Shown in pieces: positions 9,220-18,930 of a DNA stretch of 64,000 nt (positions within the stretch are counted from its first letter, which is position 1; each line of letters begins with the position of its first letter). Source of the DNA: Latescibacteria bacterium UBA6620 (GTDB lineage Bacteria > Latescibacterota > UBA2968). Position numbers and translations under genes: made by a program. The notes below the pieces were generated by a model. The model saw nothing but the letters and a program-made list of their open reading frames with translations, was not told the DNA's origin and made no database searches. The stretch lies in NCBI GenBank assembly GCA_002433075.1, contig DJHM01000022.1, positions 30,161 through 94,160 on the forward strand. Reading direction: 5' to 3'.

Positions 9220-10848
9220 GTGCAACCTCCGATCCTCCTCACCGATGAACAGATGCAGCAATACATTGTCGACGGCTACCTCGTCTTCCGCCCTTCAGTA
9301 CCCGACGACCTCCACGGGATCATCTACGAAAAACTCAACCGTATCATCGACAACGAAGTCAACCCCGGGAACAACGTGCTCCCCCGGGTCCCCGAGATGC
9401 GACACATCCTGAACTGTCCCGAAGTGCGCGGCGCCCTCATCAGCGTCCTCGGCCCAGACTATCTCGAGCACCCGCACCGCTTCTGCCATCCCCTCAAACC
9501 CGTCGAGGAGGTCCCCTCCCCAAAGGAACGGGAAGAGAGACTACACAAGAACTGTCATCAGGATGGCTACACCCCGCTCGGGCACCCCCGCCATCATCGT
9601 TCACGATACGCACGGATTATGTACTACCCCCAGGATTCCCCCGAGGAAATCGGCCCCACCCACGTCATCCCCGGCACCCAGTACAACACCGGCCTCTCGG
9701 ATGAGGATCGTGAAAGAGCGATGCCCGTCGCCGGCGAAGCCGGAACCGTTTCCCTCACGCACTTCGACATCGGCCACGCCGCCGGCGTCAGCCAGCTGAA
9801 GCGTCACCGGCATATGATCAAGTTCATCTACGTTCGCGCGTCCGAACCCACCGAACCCACGTGGGCATCCGCGGATACCACCTGGCGAAAACCGACCTCC
9901 ATCAAATCTGCACACGATCTGGATCACGTGTGGTCCCACTGTTGGGACTGGTCCTGCGGAAAGAGAGACCGATACGAAAGCCTGAAAGCCAGCGGCCCGG
10001 ATCCCTCCGACGCGCTCGACACGCTGATCGAGAACCTGAAGCCGTCCGTCGACCTGGAGACCCAGCTCTCCTCTATCACGAAAATCGCAACCCACAGTGA
10101 ACGTGCAGCCCCCGCCGTCGACTCCCTTGTCCGATTGCTTGACGACAACGGCCACAAGGCCCTCCGCGTCGCCTCCATCTACGCACTCGGCGCTATCGGC
10201 GAACCTGCGATCGACGCATTGGTCGACGCCCTTCGTCAAGCCGGCCAGCGCGAAGCCTCCAACGATCCCCCTTCGCCCTGGAGCGAAGGCGCCATCTTGA
10301 TGAACGACACAGCCCACGCCCTCGCCGCCGTCGGCCCGGCCGCAATTTCCTCTCTCGTAACCCTGCTCGAACAGAGCGAACACGAGTGGACCCGCATCAA
10401 TGCCGCTTTCGCTCTCGGAGAGTTGGATTCCCACGCCACGGAAGCCGTCCCCGCCCTCGTCGACTGCCTGAGCGACGGATCGCACCGAGTCGTCCGAACC
10501 GTCGTCGACGCCCTCGGGAATATCCGAAGCAGCGTGCCCATCGAACCCGTCGCCAGGATGTTGTCCGTCGACCGATCCGGATGGGACACCGACGAATTGC
10601 ACCGATGGTGGCGACCCGTCGACCAGATTCACACCAGCGCGGCCACCCTCTTCGCCAAATGGGGCACCGATGCGACGGTCGTCGAAACCGAACTCACCAC
10701 CGCTCTCGACGACCCGTGCGGCCACGTCGGCTCGTTCGCCCTCAACGCGCTCCAGCGACTGGGAACCCCGACCGCGGACCGTGCCGCGTTGGATTTCCTG
10801 ATGTCTCAACGATGGGACGCATCAATCGACCACGAACGCCTGTTCTGA
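9220..10848 (+). CDS. PhyH dioxygenase domain fused to HEAT repeats
   Basis: Taken from GTG 9220 because AAGGA stands 8-9 bases upstream and the PhyH domain begins at once; the frame is open further up only through the hairpin repeat. 542 residues. Residues about 1-260 are a PhyH domain with H113-Q-D115 and a later His in HFDIGHAAG. Residues about 270-540 are HEAT-like alpha-helical repeats (AVDSLVRLLDD, AIDALVDALRQ, ISSLVTLLEQ, AVPALVDCLSD, VEPVARMLS types). HEAT repeats normally form protein-binding solenoids, so the oxygenase may act on or be steered by a protein partner; that is inference. It stands alone on the plus strand. Confidence 0.82.
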   Translation: MQPPILLTDEQMQQYIVDGYLVFRPSVPDDLHGIIYEKLNRIIDNEVNPGNNVLPRVPEMRHILNCPEVRGALISVLGPDYLEHPHRFCHPLKPVEEVPSPKEREERLHKNCHQDGYTPLGHPRHHRSRYARIMYYPQDSPEEIGPTHVIPGTQYNTGLSDEDRERAMPVAGEAGTVSLTHFDIGHAAGVSQLKRHRHMIKFIYVRASEPTEPTWASADTTWRKPTSIKSAHDLDHVWSHCWDWSCGKRDRYESLKASGPDPSDALDTLIENLKPSVDLETQLSSITKIATHSERAAPAVDSLVRLLDDNGHKALRVASIYALGAIGEPAIDALVDALRQAGQREASNDPPSPWSEGAILMNDTAHALAAVGPAAISSLVTLLEQSEHEWTRINAAFALGELDSHATEAVPALVDCLSDGSHRVVRTVVDALGNIRSSVPIEPVARMLSVDRSGWDTDELHRWWRPVDQIHTSAATLFAKWGTDATVVETELTTALDDPCGHVGSFALNALQRLGTPTADRAALDFLMSQRWDASIDHERLF

Positions 10849-10870
10849 TAAGCCTGGTGTCTCGCGAGAC

Positions 10871-10900
10871 CGTCGTGCTTCGACTGCGCTCAGCATGACG
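10871..10900. repeat. Dispersed CTTCGACTGCGCTCAG repeat
   Basis: GTGCTTCGACTGCGCTCAGC and flanking bases, inverted relative to the copy at 2805-2829 (ACTGAGCGCAGTCGAAG). Diverged copies with GAGCGGAGTCGA lie near 8889-8912 and 13884-13901. This core is a widespread intergenic repeat in many environmental bacteria (from memory). Confidence 0.65.
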
Positions 10901-10998
10901 GGTTTCGTTTTTCCGATATAGTGACGTCGTATTTCGTAGTGGCCCTACCCTGGATAGCATAGAGCATACCAAGCCACACTCCCCAAAAGGAGCTCCCA

Positions 10999-12618
10999 AT
11001 GACAGGCCCCAATCCCCCCCGCCACCTCACCGTCGCCGGCAACGGCATCGTCTCCTCCGCCTCGCCAAGAGCAGCCGCTGTCGGGCTCCGCGTCCTCCAG
11101 GGTGGCGGCAACGCCTTCGACGCCGCCATCGCAACCGCGTCGATCGAGTGGCTGACCCTGCCGGGGTCCTGCGGCCTGGGGGGCGATATGTTTGCGGTCC
11201 TCTACGATGCGAAAAGCGGTCGCATCAAAGGGATCAACGGAAGCGGAGTCGCCGGATCGAAGGCCACCTACGAACGCTACACTGCGGGAGGCGCCAACGG
11301 GATGCCCCTGGACGGCTGGCACGCCGCCGCCGTTCCGGGCGCTGCCCACGCTTACGCCACCCTGAATCGCGAATTCGGGACGCGTCCTCTGTCCGAACTC
11401 CTGGCCACCGCAATCGACTACGCCGAGAATGGCGTCGTCGCCTGTGACAACGTCGCGGGGGCCATCTCAGGGTCAGCGGGAAAACTCGGAAAGTTCTCCT
11501 ATTCCGCCGCCCAGTATCTCCCGAAGGGGAAAGCCCCCGCTCTCGGGGAGCGATGGCTCGTACCGGACCTCGCTCGCTCGATCCGCACGCTCGCGGAAGA
11601 GGGAGCAGAGTCTTTCTACAAGGGCGCCATCGCGAAAGAAATGGTCCGAGCGTCCGACGAAGACGACGGCCCGTTCACCCTCGACGACTTCGCACGTCAC
11701 GAAACAGAAATCTACGATCCACCCACCACGCGTTACCGTGACGTCGACGTCTACACGACCGCCCCTCCTTCCCAGGGCCTGATCAACCTGCTGTGGCTCA
11801 ACATCCTCGAGGGATTCGATCTCCGAGGCGCCGGATTCGGTACCGCGGATGCCATCCATCTGATGGTCGAAGCCAAAAAACGCGCCTTTGCCGATCGTCT
11901 CCGCTATCTGGCCGATCCACGATTCAACGACAATCCAATCGACAGTCTGCTTTCAAAATCCTTCGCCGAACGTCGTCGAGCGACCATCGACCCGGCGCGT
12001 GCCAGTGACAGCCAGACCGCCGGCGATCTCTCCGACGGCGACACCAGCTACTTCTGTGTGGCCGACGGGGACGGCAACGCCATCTCCTTCATCCACAGCC
12101 TCTCCGCCGGATTCGGATCGGGCGTCGTGGCCGGCTCGACCGGCATCATCCTCAACAACCGTGCGGGTCGTGGATTCTCCCTCGACCCCGACCACATCAA
12201 CGTCGTCGCCCCCGGCAAGAAGACGATGCACACCCTCAATTGCTATATGCTCGCACGCGACGGCCGTCCCTGGGTCGTCGGCGGCACACCGGGGGGCGAT
12301 CGCCAGCCACAGTGGAACGTGCAGGCCATCACGGCAATGATCGACTTCGAGATGAATGTGCGCGAAGCCGTCGACTCACCCAGCTGGATCAGCTGGCCGG
12401 GGACAGATCCCGCCGCGATCGACACGCCCCTGTCCCTCCGCATCGAGGAAGGCTTCGGCGACGACGTCATCGCCGATCTCGAAAGTCGCGGTCATCGCAT
12501 CGACCGACACCAGGACTGGAGCCTCGGCAGCAAGCATCAGCTTATCGCGCTGGACGGTAACGGCATCTTGACGGGCGCCTCGGACCCACGCTACAGCGGC
12601 GGCGCGCTCGGTTATTGA
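10999..12618 (+). CDS. ggt: Gamma-glutamyltransferase family protein
   Basis: 539 residues, usual family length, ATG with a good AAAAGGAG site. The large-subunit opening (GLRVLQGGGNAFDAAIA, LGGDMFAVLYD) and the small-subunit start D-T349-S-YF are present. Thr349 is the expected autocleavage nucleophile that forms the mature N-terminus. NNRAGRGFS and GGTPGGDRQPQW are the later conserved blocks. These Ntn-hydrolases cleave gamma-glutamyl bonds, for example in glutathione. No clear signal peptide is visible, so a cytoplasmic member is possible. Ten bases after the stop comes the sialidase-like gene. Confidence 0.9.
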   Translation: MTGPNPPRHLTVAGNGIVSSASPRAAAVGLRVLQGGGNAFDAAIATASIEWLTLPGSCGLGGDMFAVLYDAKSGRIKGINGSGVAGSKATYERYTAGGANGMPLDGWHAAAVPGAAHAYATLNREFGTRPLSELLATAIDYAENGVVACDNVAGAISGSAGKLGKFSYSAAQYLPKGKAPALGERWLVPDLARSIRTLAEEGAESFYKGAIAKEMVRASDEDDGPFTLDDFARHETEIYDPPTTRYRDVDVYTTAPPSQGLINLLWLNILEGFDLRGAGFGTADAIHLMVEAKKRAFADRLRYLADPRFNDNPIDSLLSKSFAERRRATIDPARASDSQTAGDLSDGDTSYFCVADGDGNAISFIHSLSAGFGSGVVAGSTGIILNNRAGRGFSLDPDHINVVAPGKKTMHTLNCYMLARDGRPWVVGGTPGGDRQPQWNVQAITAMIDFEMNVREAVDSPSWISWPGTDPAAIDTPLSLRIEEGFGDDVIADLESRGHRIDRHQDWSLGSKHQLIALDGNGILTGASDPRYSGGALGY

Positions 12619-12627
12619 GAGGACGAA

Positions 12628-13694
12628 ATGAACGACCGTGTCATCGACGTCCGCACGCTCGCGAACAGCGAAAAGACCACCGTCGTCGAGGGTCAGGGCT
12701 ACTTCCCCGTCATCACGGAAGCTCCTTCAGGGAATCTACTCGTCGTACTGCGTGGGGGTGCCCCGCATATGGGGTTGGGGGAAAGCTGGATGCGGTTCGT
12801 TCGACCGACGGGGGTCGATCCTGGTCGACCCCTGTCACGATCGCCGACAGCGATCGTGATGACAGGAATCCCGCCCTCGGGTTCAACGCGGACGGTCACG
12901 CGCTTCTCGCCTACCACTGGCAGGGCAGCTATGACGAGAATGGCGAGTGGGCACCCGGGCGGGGCCCAACCGATACGCGTGTCGTCCGGTCCCAGACGGA
13001 GGGCGAGAGTTGGGCCGAAGATCGAAAGCTCAACTGGCTGCCCGTCAACGGCGCATCCCCCTTCGGAAAGATCCGCCGTGACACCGAGAACACATTATAT
13101 ATGCCCATCTATGGTGGACCGGCCCCATCCCGGCTCGACGGGGCCGTATCGTCGGGCCCGGCTACCTGTCCCGTCCACCTACTTCGATCCTACGACGGCG
13201 GCGAAACCTGGGCCGATCCGCTCCTCGTCGCGATGGGCCTGAACGAGGCCGATTTCCTGATCCTCGGAGACGACGACTGGCTCTTCGCCGGCCGTTCGGG
13301 AAAACGGGGCGAGCAGGCCATCTACACCTGCCGATCCTCAGACCGAGGCCATTCCTGGACCGACCTCACCCGCGTCACAGAGCCCAGCGAACACCCTCCC
13401 GACCTCACCGACCTCGGCGACGGCGCGATCCTTCTCACCTACGGCCGCCGCCACGAACCCTACGGCATCGAAGGTCGCATCAGCCTCGATCGCGGCCACA
13501 CGTGGGAATCCCCTCTCCTCCGGTTCGACACCAACCTCACCGGCACCGACATCGGCTACTCCTCCACTGCAAGGCAGGACGACCATCTCGTCACCGTCTA
13601 CTACATCGCCGACAAGACAAGAGATCCCATCGACGAGAGTTGCCAGGCTGTTCTCTACGATCGGAATGCATTGATGGATGCCGCACGGGGGTAA
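12628..13694 (+). pseudogene. Sialidase-like BNR/Asp-box protein with frameshift
   Basis: Starts at ATG 12628 (AGGACGAA upstream). The first frame encodes VVEGQGYFPVITEAPSGNLL to PHMGLGE and then loses sense; the remainder is in the -1 frame, entering at GGKLDAVRSTDGGRSWS. The switch falls in the run GGGGG at 12777-12781: one extra G would restore MGLGGKLDAVRS and an intact protein of about 355 residues. Five Asp-box motifs follow (STDGGRSW, SQTEGESW, SYDGGETW, SSDRGHSW, SLDRGHTW), typical of a six-bladed sialidase-type propeller. It is either a sequencing or assembly indel or a recent frameshift. Likely a glycan-acting enzyme when intact. Confidence 0.75.
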
Positions 13695-14055
13695 CGGATT
13701 CGTAAGTATCCAGACGGTTGGGCGTAGTGGACCTTGCAGGCTTCGCACTAACCGGGTTTCCCGGCCTGGAGGCCTGTCACTTGGGTGATCCGAAATTGAC
13801 CGCGCTGGCTTCGCACAGTAACGGGTAGTTCCTGGCTCGGAGAGCCTGCCCTGCGGTGCCTTGCCGGAGCCTCTGCCGTAGGCAGGAGCGGAGTCGAAGG
13901 GCCAGTCCCACCGAAAAAGGGCGCTTCCCATTGGCTCCTTCCTCCTATCTCCTAAAAAAACCGGGCCAAGCCCAAAGGACTTAACCCGCACTACCTTCCT
14001 CTCCGAAGCCACAAAGTGGCGAAGGAGGGTCTACTGTCTACCGTCCACCGTCCCG
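13695..14055. other. Non-coding interval with imperfect repeats
   Basis: 361 bp between convergent genes. Two imperfect copies of GGCTTCGCAC followed by taacgggt-like bases sit about 68 bp apart (about 13738 and 13806), a GAGCGGAGTCGAAGGG repeat is at about 13884-13901, and a GTCTACTGTCTACCGTCCACC low-complexity stretch lies at about 14031-14050. No gene seen. Confidence 0.5.
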
Positions 14056-15297
14056 CTATCCAGTGCACATCTTCATAAACTTCTCCACATCGATGTTGTA
14101 CTTCGTGGGATCCATCACCTTCACGATCTTCCGCTCTTCGCTCGGATTCGGATCCGCCAGATCCACCACGAAGGGTACCGTTCGCAGTTTCTTGTAGCGC
14201 GTCACGAACACCCCCACCTTCGGCTGAAGTGTGTTACCGGGGTTCGGCTCGCAGACCACGGCGATCTCGTTCGTGTTCAGCTGCACCAGGCTCCCGACCG
14301 GGTAGAGCCCCAGTGCCTTCACGAACAGGTTTACGAGATCCTCGCGGAACTCGATGTTCCGGTTCGAGTAGATCTTGCCGAGGGCAAAGTGAGGTGGAAG
14401 CGCGGGCTTGTAGACGCGCGCCGACGTTAACGCGTCGTAGACATCGGCCACCGCCGTCATCTGTCCGAACCGATGAATTTCCTCACCCGCGAGGTGGTTG
14501 GGATAGCCCTCGCCGTTCAGCATTTCGTGATGCTGTGTTGCGATCAACATCATTTCTTCGGTCACCCCGGGCATATCCATCAGCACATCGCGACCGTAAG
14601 TCGTGTGTTTCCGCATCTCCTCCAGCTCGTGCGGCTCGAAACGACCCGGCTTATTCAGAATCTCCAGGGGGACCTTCGTCTTCCCGATATCGTGCAGCAA
14701 CGTCGCCGTGGCTAGCATCTCCGCCGTCGATTGATCGACCCCGTCGGCAAACGCCACCGCGAGAGTGATCACGCACACGTTGATGCAGTGGTTGGCCGTG
14801 TACGGATCGTGCTCCTTCAGACGGGTAAGTCCCACCATCGCGTCGACGTTCCTGAACACACTGTCCGTGATCAGCTTACCCGCCGCATCCAGTTTCGTAC
14901 GGTCCATCGAGCCGCCGATCGCCGCATCCGCCAACGCAGACTTCAACTGCTTCTGAACCACGTTCCTTGTCGCACGCGCCTTCTTCAGTTCATCCTTGTA
15001 TTCAACCTTTCGACCTTCGGGAAGCGGCTTCTTCCGCGGCTCCCGCGGCATCACGATCGGCTTGGGCGCCTGAATGGCAACCGCCGACCCCGAATCCTTC
15101 CCCTTCGACGTGTCGATGGTAACGTTCTGCATCCCGGCTTCGCGCAACCGCTTGATCTGGTTCTCCGAAGTGATCAAGAAGCCTTTACCGGCCAGCAGGA
15201 CGTTATTCTTCCCCCCACCTCCCTTGGCGCCTTCCTTCACGTCGGCTTCCATAAACATGCCGACTTCCAGCTTGTCGATTCCGATCGATTTCTTCAT
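14056..15297 (-). CDS. HD-GYP domain cyclic di-GMP phosphodiesterase with N-terminal DUF3391
   Basis: 413 residues. The N-terminal part (KKSIGIDKLEVGMFMEADV) is the DUF3391 pattern found before HD-GYP domains. The HD pair is H202-D203 (LLHDIGKTKVP), with downstream ligands in RKHTTYGRD and ATQHHE, and G264-Y265-P266 in LNGEGYP. HD-GYP proteins hydrolyse c-di-GMP. There is no receiver or membrane segment, so input probably comes through the DUF3391 part. It is divergent from the radical SAM gene. Confidence 0.9.
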   Translation of the reverse strand: MKKSIGIDKLEVGMFMEADVKEGAKGGGGKNNVLLAGKGFLITSENQIKRLREAGMQNVTIDTSKGKDSGSAVAIQAPKPIVMPREPRKKPLPEGRKVEYKDELKKARATRNVVQKQLKSALADAAIGGSMDRTKLDAAGKLITDSVFRNVDAMVGLTRLKEHDPYTANHCINVCVITLAVAFADGVDQSTAEMLATATLLHDIGKTKVPLEILNKPGRFEPHELEEMRKHTTYGRDVLMDMPGVTEEMMLIATQHHEMLNGEGYPNHLAGEEIHRFGQMTAVADVYDALTSARVYKPALPPHFALGKIYSNRNIEFREDLVNLFVKALGLYPVGSLVQLNTNEIAVVCEPNPGNTLQPKVGVFVTRYKKLRTVPFVVDLADPNPSEERKIVKVMDPTKYNIDVEKFMKMCTG

Positions 15298-15562
15298 AGC
15301 ATCAGTTCGCGTGCCGACTGTGGATGGGGACTTGGATCGTCAACCAATGTTCTATTTTCCATTCTCAATGCATCCCGACCCGCCCGTAAAAGATGCTCCA
15401 GAATCCCACCCCCCGCAACCTTTCGCAACGCACCTGCTTACGCGCACCCAGGCCCCGCATCCTCTACCCACTCCGATCCCGGCATTCCCCCTGGTCCCTC
15501 CCCCCAAATCTGATCATATTCCCAGTCCCTCTGCTTCACACTTCCCTCTCCACCCCAGCCAA

Positions 15563-16603
15563 ATGCACCCAACCGCCATCCACGGCCGCGGAGCCGTCGG
15601 AAACCCAGTCGGTCGCTTCGAACCGCTCGAGATCGAATACGAGCCCGCTGAACCCAACGCACAGCCTACCAAACTCTACCGCGACACGACCCGCAACATT
15701 ATTGCGTTCAACGACAGCCCGGACGTCAACTTCGACGCCTCCGTCAACCCGTATCGCGGTTGCGAGCACGGATGTGTCTACTGTTACGCACGCCCCACGC
15801 ACGAGTACCTCGGGCTCTCGGCCTGCCTCGACTTCGAAACCCGCATCTTCGTCAAGCACGACGCGCCCGACCTGCTCCGTCGCGAGCTTGCCGCCCCCGG
15901 GTGGCAACCCCAGCTCGTCGCTCTCAGCGGTGTAACCGATGCCTATCAGCCGGTCGAACGAAAGCTCGAACTCACCCGACGCTGCCTCCAGGTCTTCGCC
16001 GACTTCAGGAATCCCGTCGGCATCATTACGAAAAACGATCTCGTCACACGCGACATCGACATCCTCCAGGACCTCGCCGCCCACGACGCGATCGACGTCC
16101 GCATCTCCATCACCAGTCTCGACAAGCGCCTGGCCGATCGAATGGAACCTCGTGCTTCGCGCCCACGGCAGCGTCTTCGTGCGGTCGAAACCCTGGCCAG
16201 GTCGAGCATTCGCGTCGGCATTATGATCGGGCCCGTCGTCCCTGGACTCAACGATCACGAAATCTCGGATATCCTTCGCGTATCCGCCGACGCCGGCGCG
16301 TCATCCGCGAGCTACATCCTCCTTCGATTACCTCTGGGCGTAAAGGAACTGTTCGCAGACTGGCTCGACGCCCACTACCCCCACCGAAAGGACAAGGTCC
16401 TCAACAGGGTTCGGGACACTCGTGGAGGCGATCTCTACGACAGCTCCTACGGGACACGTATGCGGGGCGAGGGTGAGTACGCCGACCAGATCGAAAGAAT
16501 GTTCCGCATCGCCCAACGTCGCTACGATCTCGACCGCAAGCTGTCCCCACTGTCGACCGCGCACTTTCGCAACCCGGAAGGACAGCTCGAACTCGGCCTT
16601 TGA
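15563..16603 (+). CDS. Radical SAM protein, PA0069/SplB-like family
   Basis: Start chosen at ATG 15563 (MHPTAIHGRG), since the conserved GRGA block begins there and the upstream open frame is low-complexity proline-rich shadow. 346 residues. The cluster motif is C67-x3-C71-x2-C74 (CEHGCVYC), as in the PA0069-type family, preceded by SVNPYRGCEHGC and followed by YARPTHEYLG. Function of the family is unknown; resemblance to spore photoproduct lyase is only in the fold. It is divergent from the HD-GYP gene. Confidence 0.88.
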   Translation: MHPTAIHGRGAVGNPVGRFEPLEIEYEPAEPNAQPTKLYRDTTRNIIAFNDSPDVNFDASVNPYRGCEHGCVYCYARPTHEYLGLSACLDFETRIFVKHDAPDLLRRELAAPGWQPQLVALSGVTDAYQPVERKLELTRRCLQVFADFRNPVGIITKNDLVTRDIDILQDLAAHDAIDVRISITSLDKRLADRMEPRASRPRQRLRAVETLARSSIRVGIMIGPVVPGLNDHEISDILRVSADAGASSASYILLRLPLGVKELFADWLDAHYPHRKDKVLNRVRDTRGGDLYDSSYGTRMRGEGEYADQIERMFRIAQRRYDLDRKLSPLSTAHFRNPEGQLELGL

Positions 16604-16708
16604 GAACGCGAACGCTCTCGGCACTCAACCCACGTTGCCAACCCGCCACGCTCGACCTTTCTTTCCGTCTCCTGGATTTCGAACCCATCACGGGAGGAAA
16701 GGCCTTCA

Positions 16709-17581
16709 GTGAGACTCACCACGATTCTCGACGACGATCGCGAGCAGACCGCCATCCGGACGGCCTCAGGTCTGCTGCCTGTGGCCTGGATCATTCAGAA
16801 CACAACCCAGGGCTTCCCCGAGACCACCTTCGAGTTGCTTCAGGCAGGCAGGCTCGACGAGTTGCAAGCGTGGGCAGACGAAAACACCGCCCTCCTTGAT
16901 GAAGCACCTGCCTTGTCTGATCCGACCATCGGCCCGATCTATCGAAATCCATCGAAAATCTGGGGCATCGGCCTCAACTACCGCGAGCACGCCGGTGATC
17001 TGGACGAGGCCGTTCCCGAGGGTCTCCCCGGAAGCTTCAATAAACCTGCGACCACCATCATCGGGCCGGGCGACACGATCCAGATTCCCGAAATGTCTGA
17101 AGCCACGACCGCCGAAGCCGAATTGGGCATCGTCATCGGCAAGACCTGCAAGGATGTCCCTCGCGAAGACTGGCTGAGTGTCGTCGCCGGATTCACCACC
17201 ATCATCGATATGACGGCCGAGGACATCCTTCGCCGCAATCCGAGGTTTCTCACGCTATGCAAGAGCTTCGACAGCTTCTTCGTCTTCGGCCCCGAGCTGG
17301 TCACACCCGACGAAATCGATGACGTCCTTGCGCTGAACGTCACCACGGTCCACAACGGGAAGTCCCACGCGACCAACCTCGTCTCCAATATGACGTACCC
17401 CCCGGATTACCTCGTCGCCCTTCACTCACAAGTAATGACGCTTCTGCCTGGCGACATCATCTCGACCGGAACTCCGGGCGCAGCCCCCATCTCGCACGGC
17501 GATCGCGTCGAGTGCCACATCGACGGGTTCCAACCGCTCGTGTGCCCGGTCGAGGACCTCAAGCTCGGCGCCTGCGCGTGA
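16709..17581 (+). CDS. Fumarylacetoacetate hydrolase (FAH) family protein
   Basis: 290 residues from GTG 16709 with a strong GGAGGAAAGG site. The FAH fold is clear: NPSKIWGIGLNYREHA, metal ligands E136/E138 in AEAELGIVIGK and D167 in IIDMTAED, then DSFFVFGPELVTPDE and the end pattern LPGDIISTGTPG. Members act on 2-keto-3-deoxy sugar acids, acylpyruvates or fumarylacetoacetate. The sugar-acid setting favours the first (inference). The stop overlaps the GTG start of the MFS gene (GTGA). Confidence 0.88.
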   Translation: MRLTTILDDDREQTAIRTASGLLPVAWIIQNTTQGFPETTFELLQAGRLDELQAWADENTALLDEAPALSDPTIGPIYRNPSKIWGIGLNYREHAGDLDEAVPEGLPGSFNKPATTIIGPGDTIQIPEMSEATTAEAELGIVIGKTCKDVPREDWLSVVAGFTTIIDMTAEDILRRNPRFLTLCKSFDSFFVFGPELVTPDEIDDVLALNVTTVHNGKSHATNLVSNMTYPPDYLVALHSQVMTLLPGDIISTGTPGAAPISHGDRVECHIDGFQPLVCPVEDLKLGACA

Positions 17582-18849
17582 GCGCCGATATACCGGTCGG
17601 TTACACCCGACTCCTTCGCACCAACACCAATTTTCGTAACCTCTGGCTCGGCGAGGTCGTCAGCCAGCTCGGCGACTGGTTTAACTTCATCGCCTCGACC
17701 ACCATGATCGCCACCCTGACCGGATCGGGCGTCGCCGTCGGCGGACTCTTTGCCGTCCGCGCCGTGGCCCCACTCCTCATCAGCCCCATCGCGGGGGTCC
17801 TCGCCGATCGATTCGACCGACGCAGGATTCTCCTGGTGTGCGACATCTCGCGCATCTTCGTCGTGCTCGGCTTCCTGTTCGTACGGGATCCTTCCCACGT
17901 CTGGCTGCTCTACCTGCTGACTGCAGTCCAGCTCGCATTCGGGGGCGTTTTCTTCACCACAAAACGCGCAATCACGCCGGATATCGTCGGGGAAGCCGAG
18001 ATCGGAACCGCCAACACCATCTCGTCCGCTTCCTGGTCCGTGATGCTCGCTTTCGGTGCCGCCGCCGGCGGATTCGTCTCCGGCGCGTTCGGAGTGTACA
18101 CCGCGTTCACGATCGACGCCGTCACCTTCGTCCTCGGTGCCCTGATCGTGTCTCGAATTCGTTACGCCGTACCGGACGAGATTCGACAGGCCGATCCCAT
18201 CTCTCTCCGTCGACTTCACGAGCCGTACCTGGAAGGCCTGCGCTATGTCTTCCAGCGTCCTGAGATGGTCGCCATCGCCTTCCTCAAACCCGCACTCCTC
18301 CTCACGATGAGCTCCGGCTACTAAGTCGTTCAGGTCCGGATCGCCGAACGTGTCTTTCCCATCGGCGTGGGAGGCTCCACAACCCTCGGACTCCTCTACT
18401 GTATGTCCGGAATTGGAAGTGGAGTAGGGCCCGTGGCCGCCCGGGTCTTCACCCAGGATCGCATCCCCGCACTTCGAAAAACAATCGGCCTCGGCTTCGG
18501 GATCGCCGCCGCAGGCCTGTTCACCATCGCCCCACTCTACAGTTTCCTCATGATGCTCGTCGGTGGCCTTCTCCGAAGCATCGGAGGAGGCATCGTGTGG
18601 GTTTTCTCGACCCAACTGCTCCTCCTGCTCGCCCCGACGCGAGTTCGCGGTCGCGTCTTCTCCTTCGAACAAGCCGGGTTCTCGCTATTCGGAGCCATAT
18701 CGGCAGCGGCCGGGGGACAGATCCTGGACCGCTTCTCCGACTTTTCGACGGTGGTTTACGGATTCGGGCTGATCACCCTTCTCCCGCTCGTCGCGTGGTC
18801 CCTCTGGTGCTGGCTCAGGCCGCCCATAGACCCGAACCAGTTGACGTAG
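17578..18849 (+). pseudogene. MFS transporter with one in-frame TAA
   Basis: Starts at GTG 17578, overlapping the FAH stop by four bases. Residues 1-248 show an MFS N-half (NLWLGEVVSQLGDWFN, the loop motif GVLADRFDRRRILL). TAA at 18322-18324 interrupts MSSGY, and the same frame then runs on without further stops to 18849, giving helices and the C-half (LAPTRVRGRVFSFEQAG). Except for this codon it is a full-length transporter of about 423 codons, MFS_3 or enterobactin-exporter-like. Probably a recent nonsense mutation or a base error. Likely partner of the FAH enzyme. Confidence 0.8.
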
Positions 18850-18930
18850 AAAGGAATTGTGTCCACCCGATCCCGCCCTATCTTCACCGCGATCTGAACA
18901 CCCTTTCACTCGCCGCCAAAGAGACTCCCA

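Noticed and set aside
9601..10809. Minus-strand frame of about 400 codons
   Set aside because: Lies fully opposite the PhyH-HEAT gene and is Gly/Asp-rich without motifs.
12777..12781. Programmed -1 frameshift in the sialidase-like gene
   Set aside because: The site does not form a standard slippery heptamer and no clear stimulatory structure was seen; an indel is simpler.
18322..18324. Stop-codon recoding of TAA
   Set aside because: TAA ends other genes in the window, for example the Gfo/Idh gene, so a code change is unlikely.
17422..18672. Minus-strand frame opposite the MFS gene
   Set aside because: Glu/Gly/Asp-rich shadow; the MFS frame has clear transporter helices.
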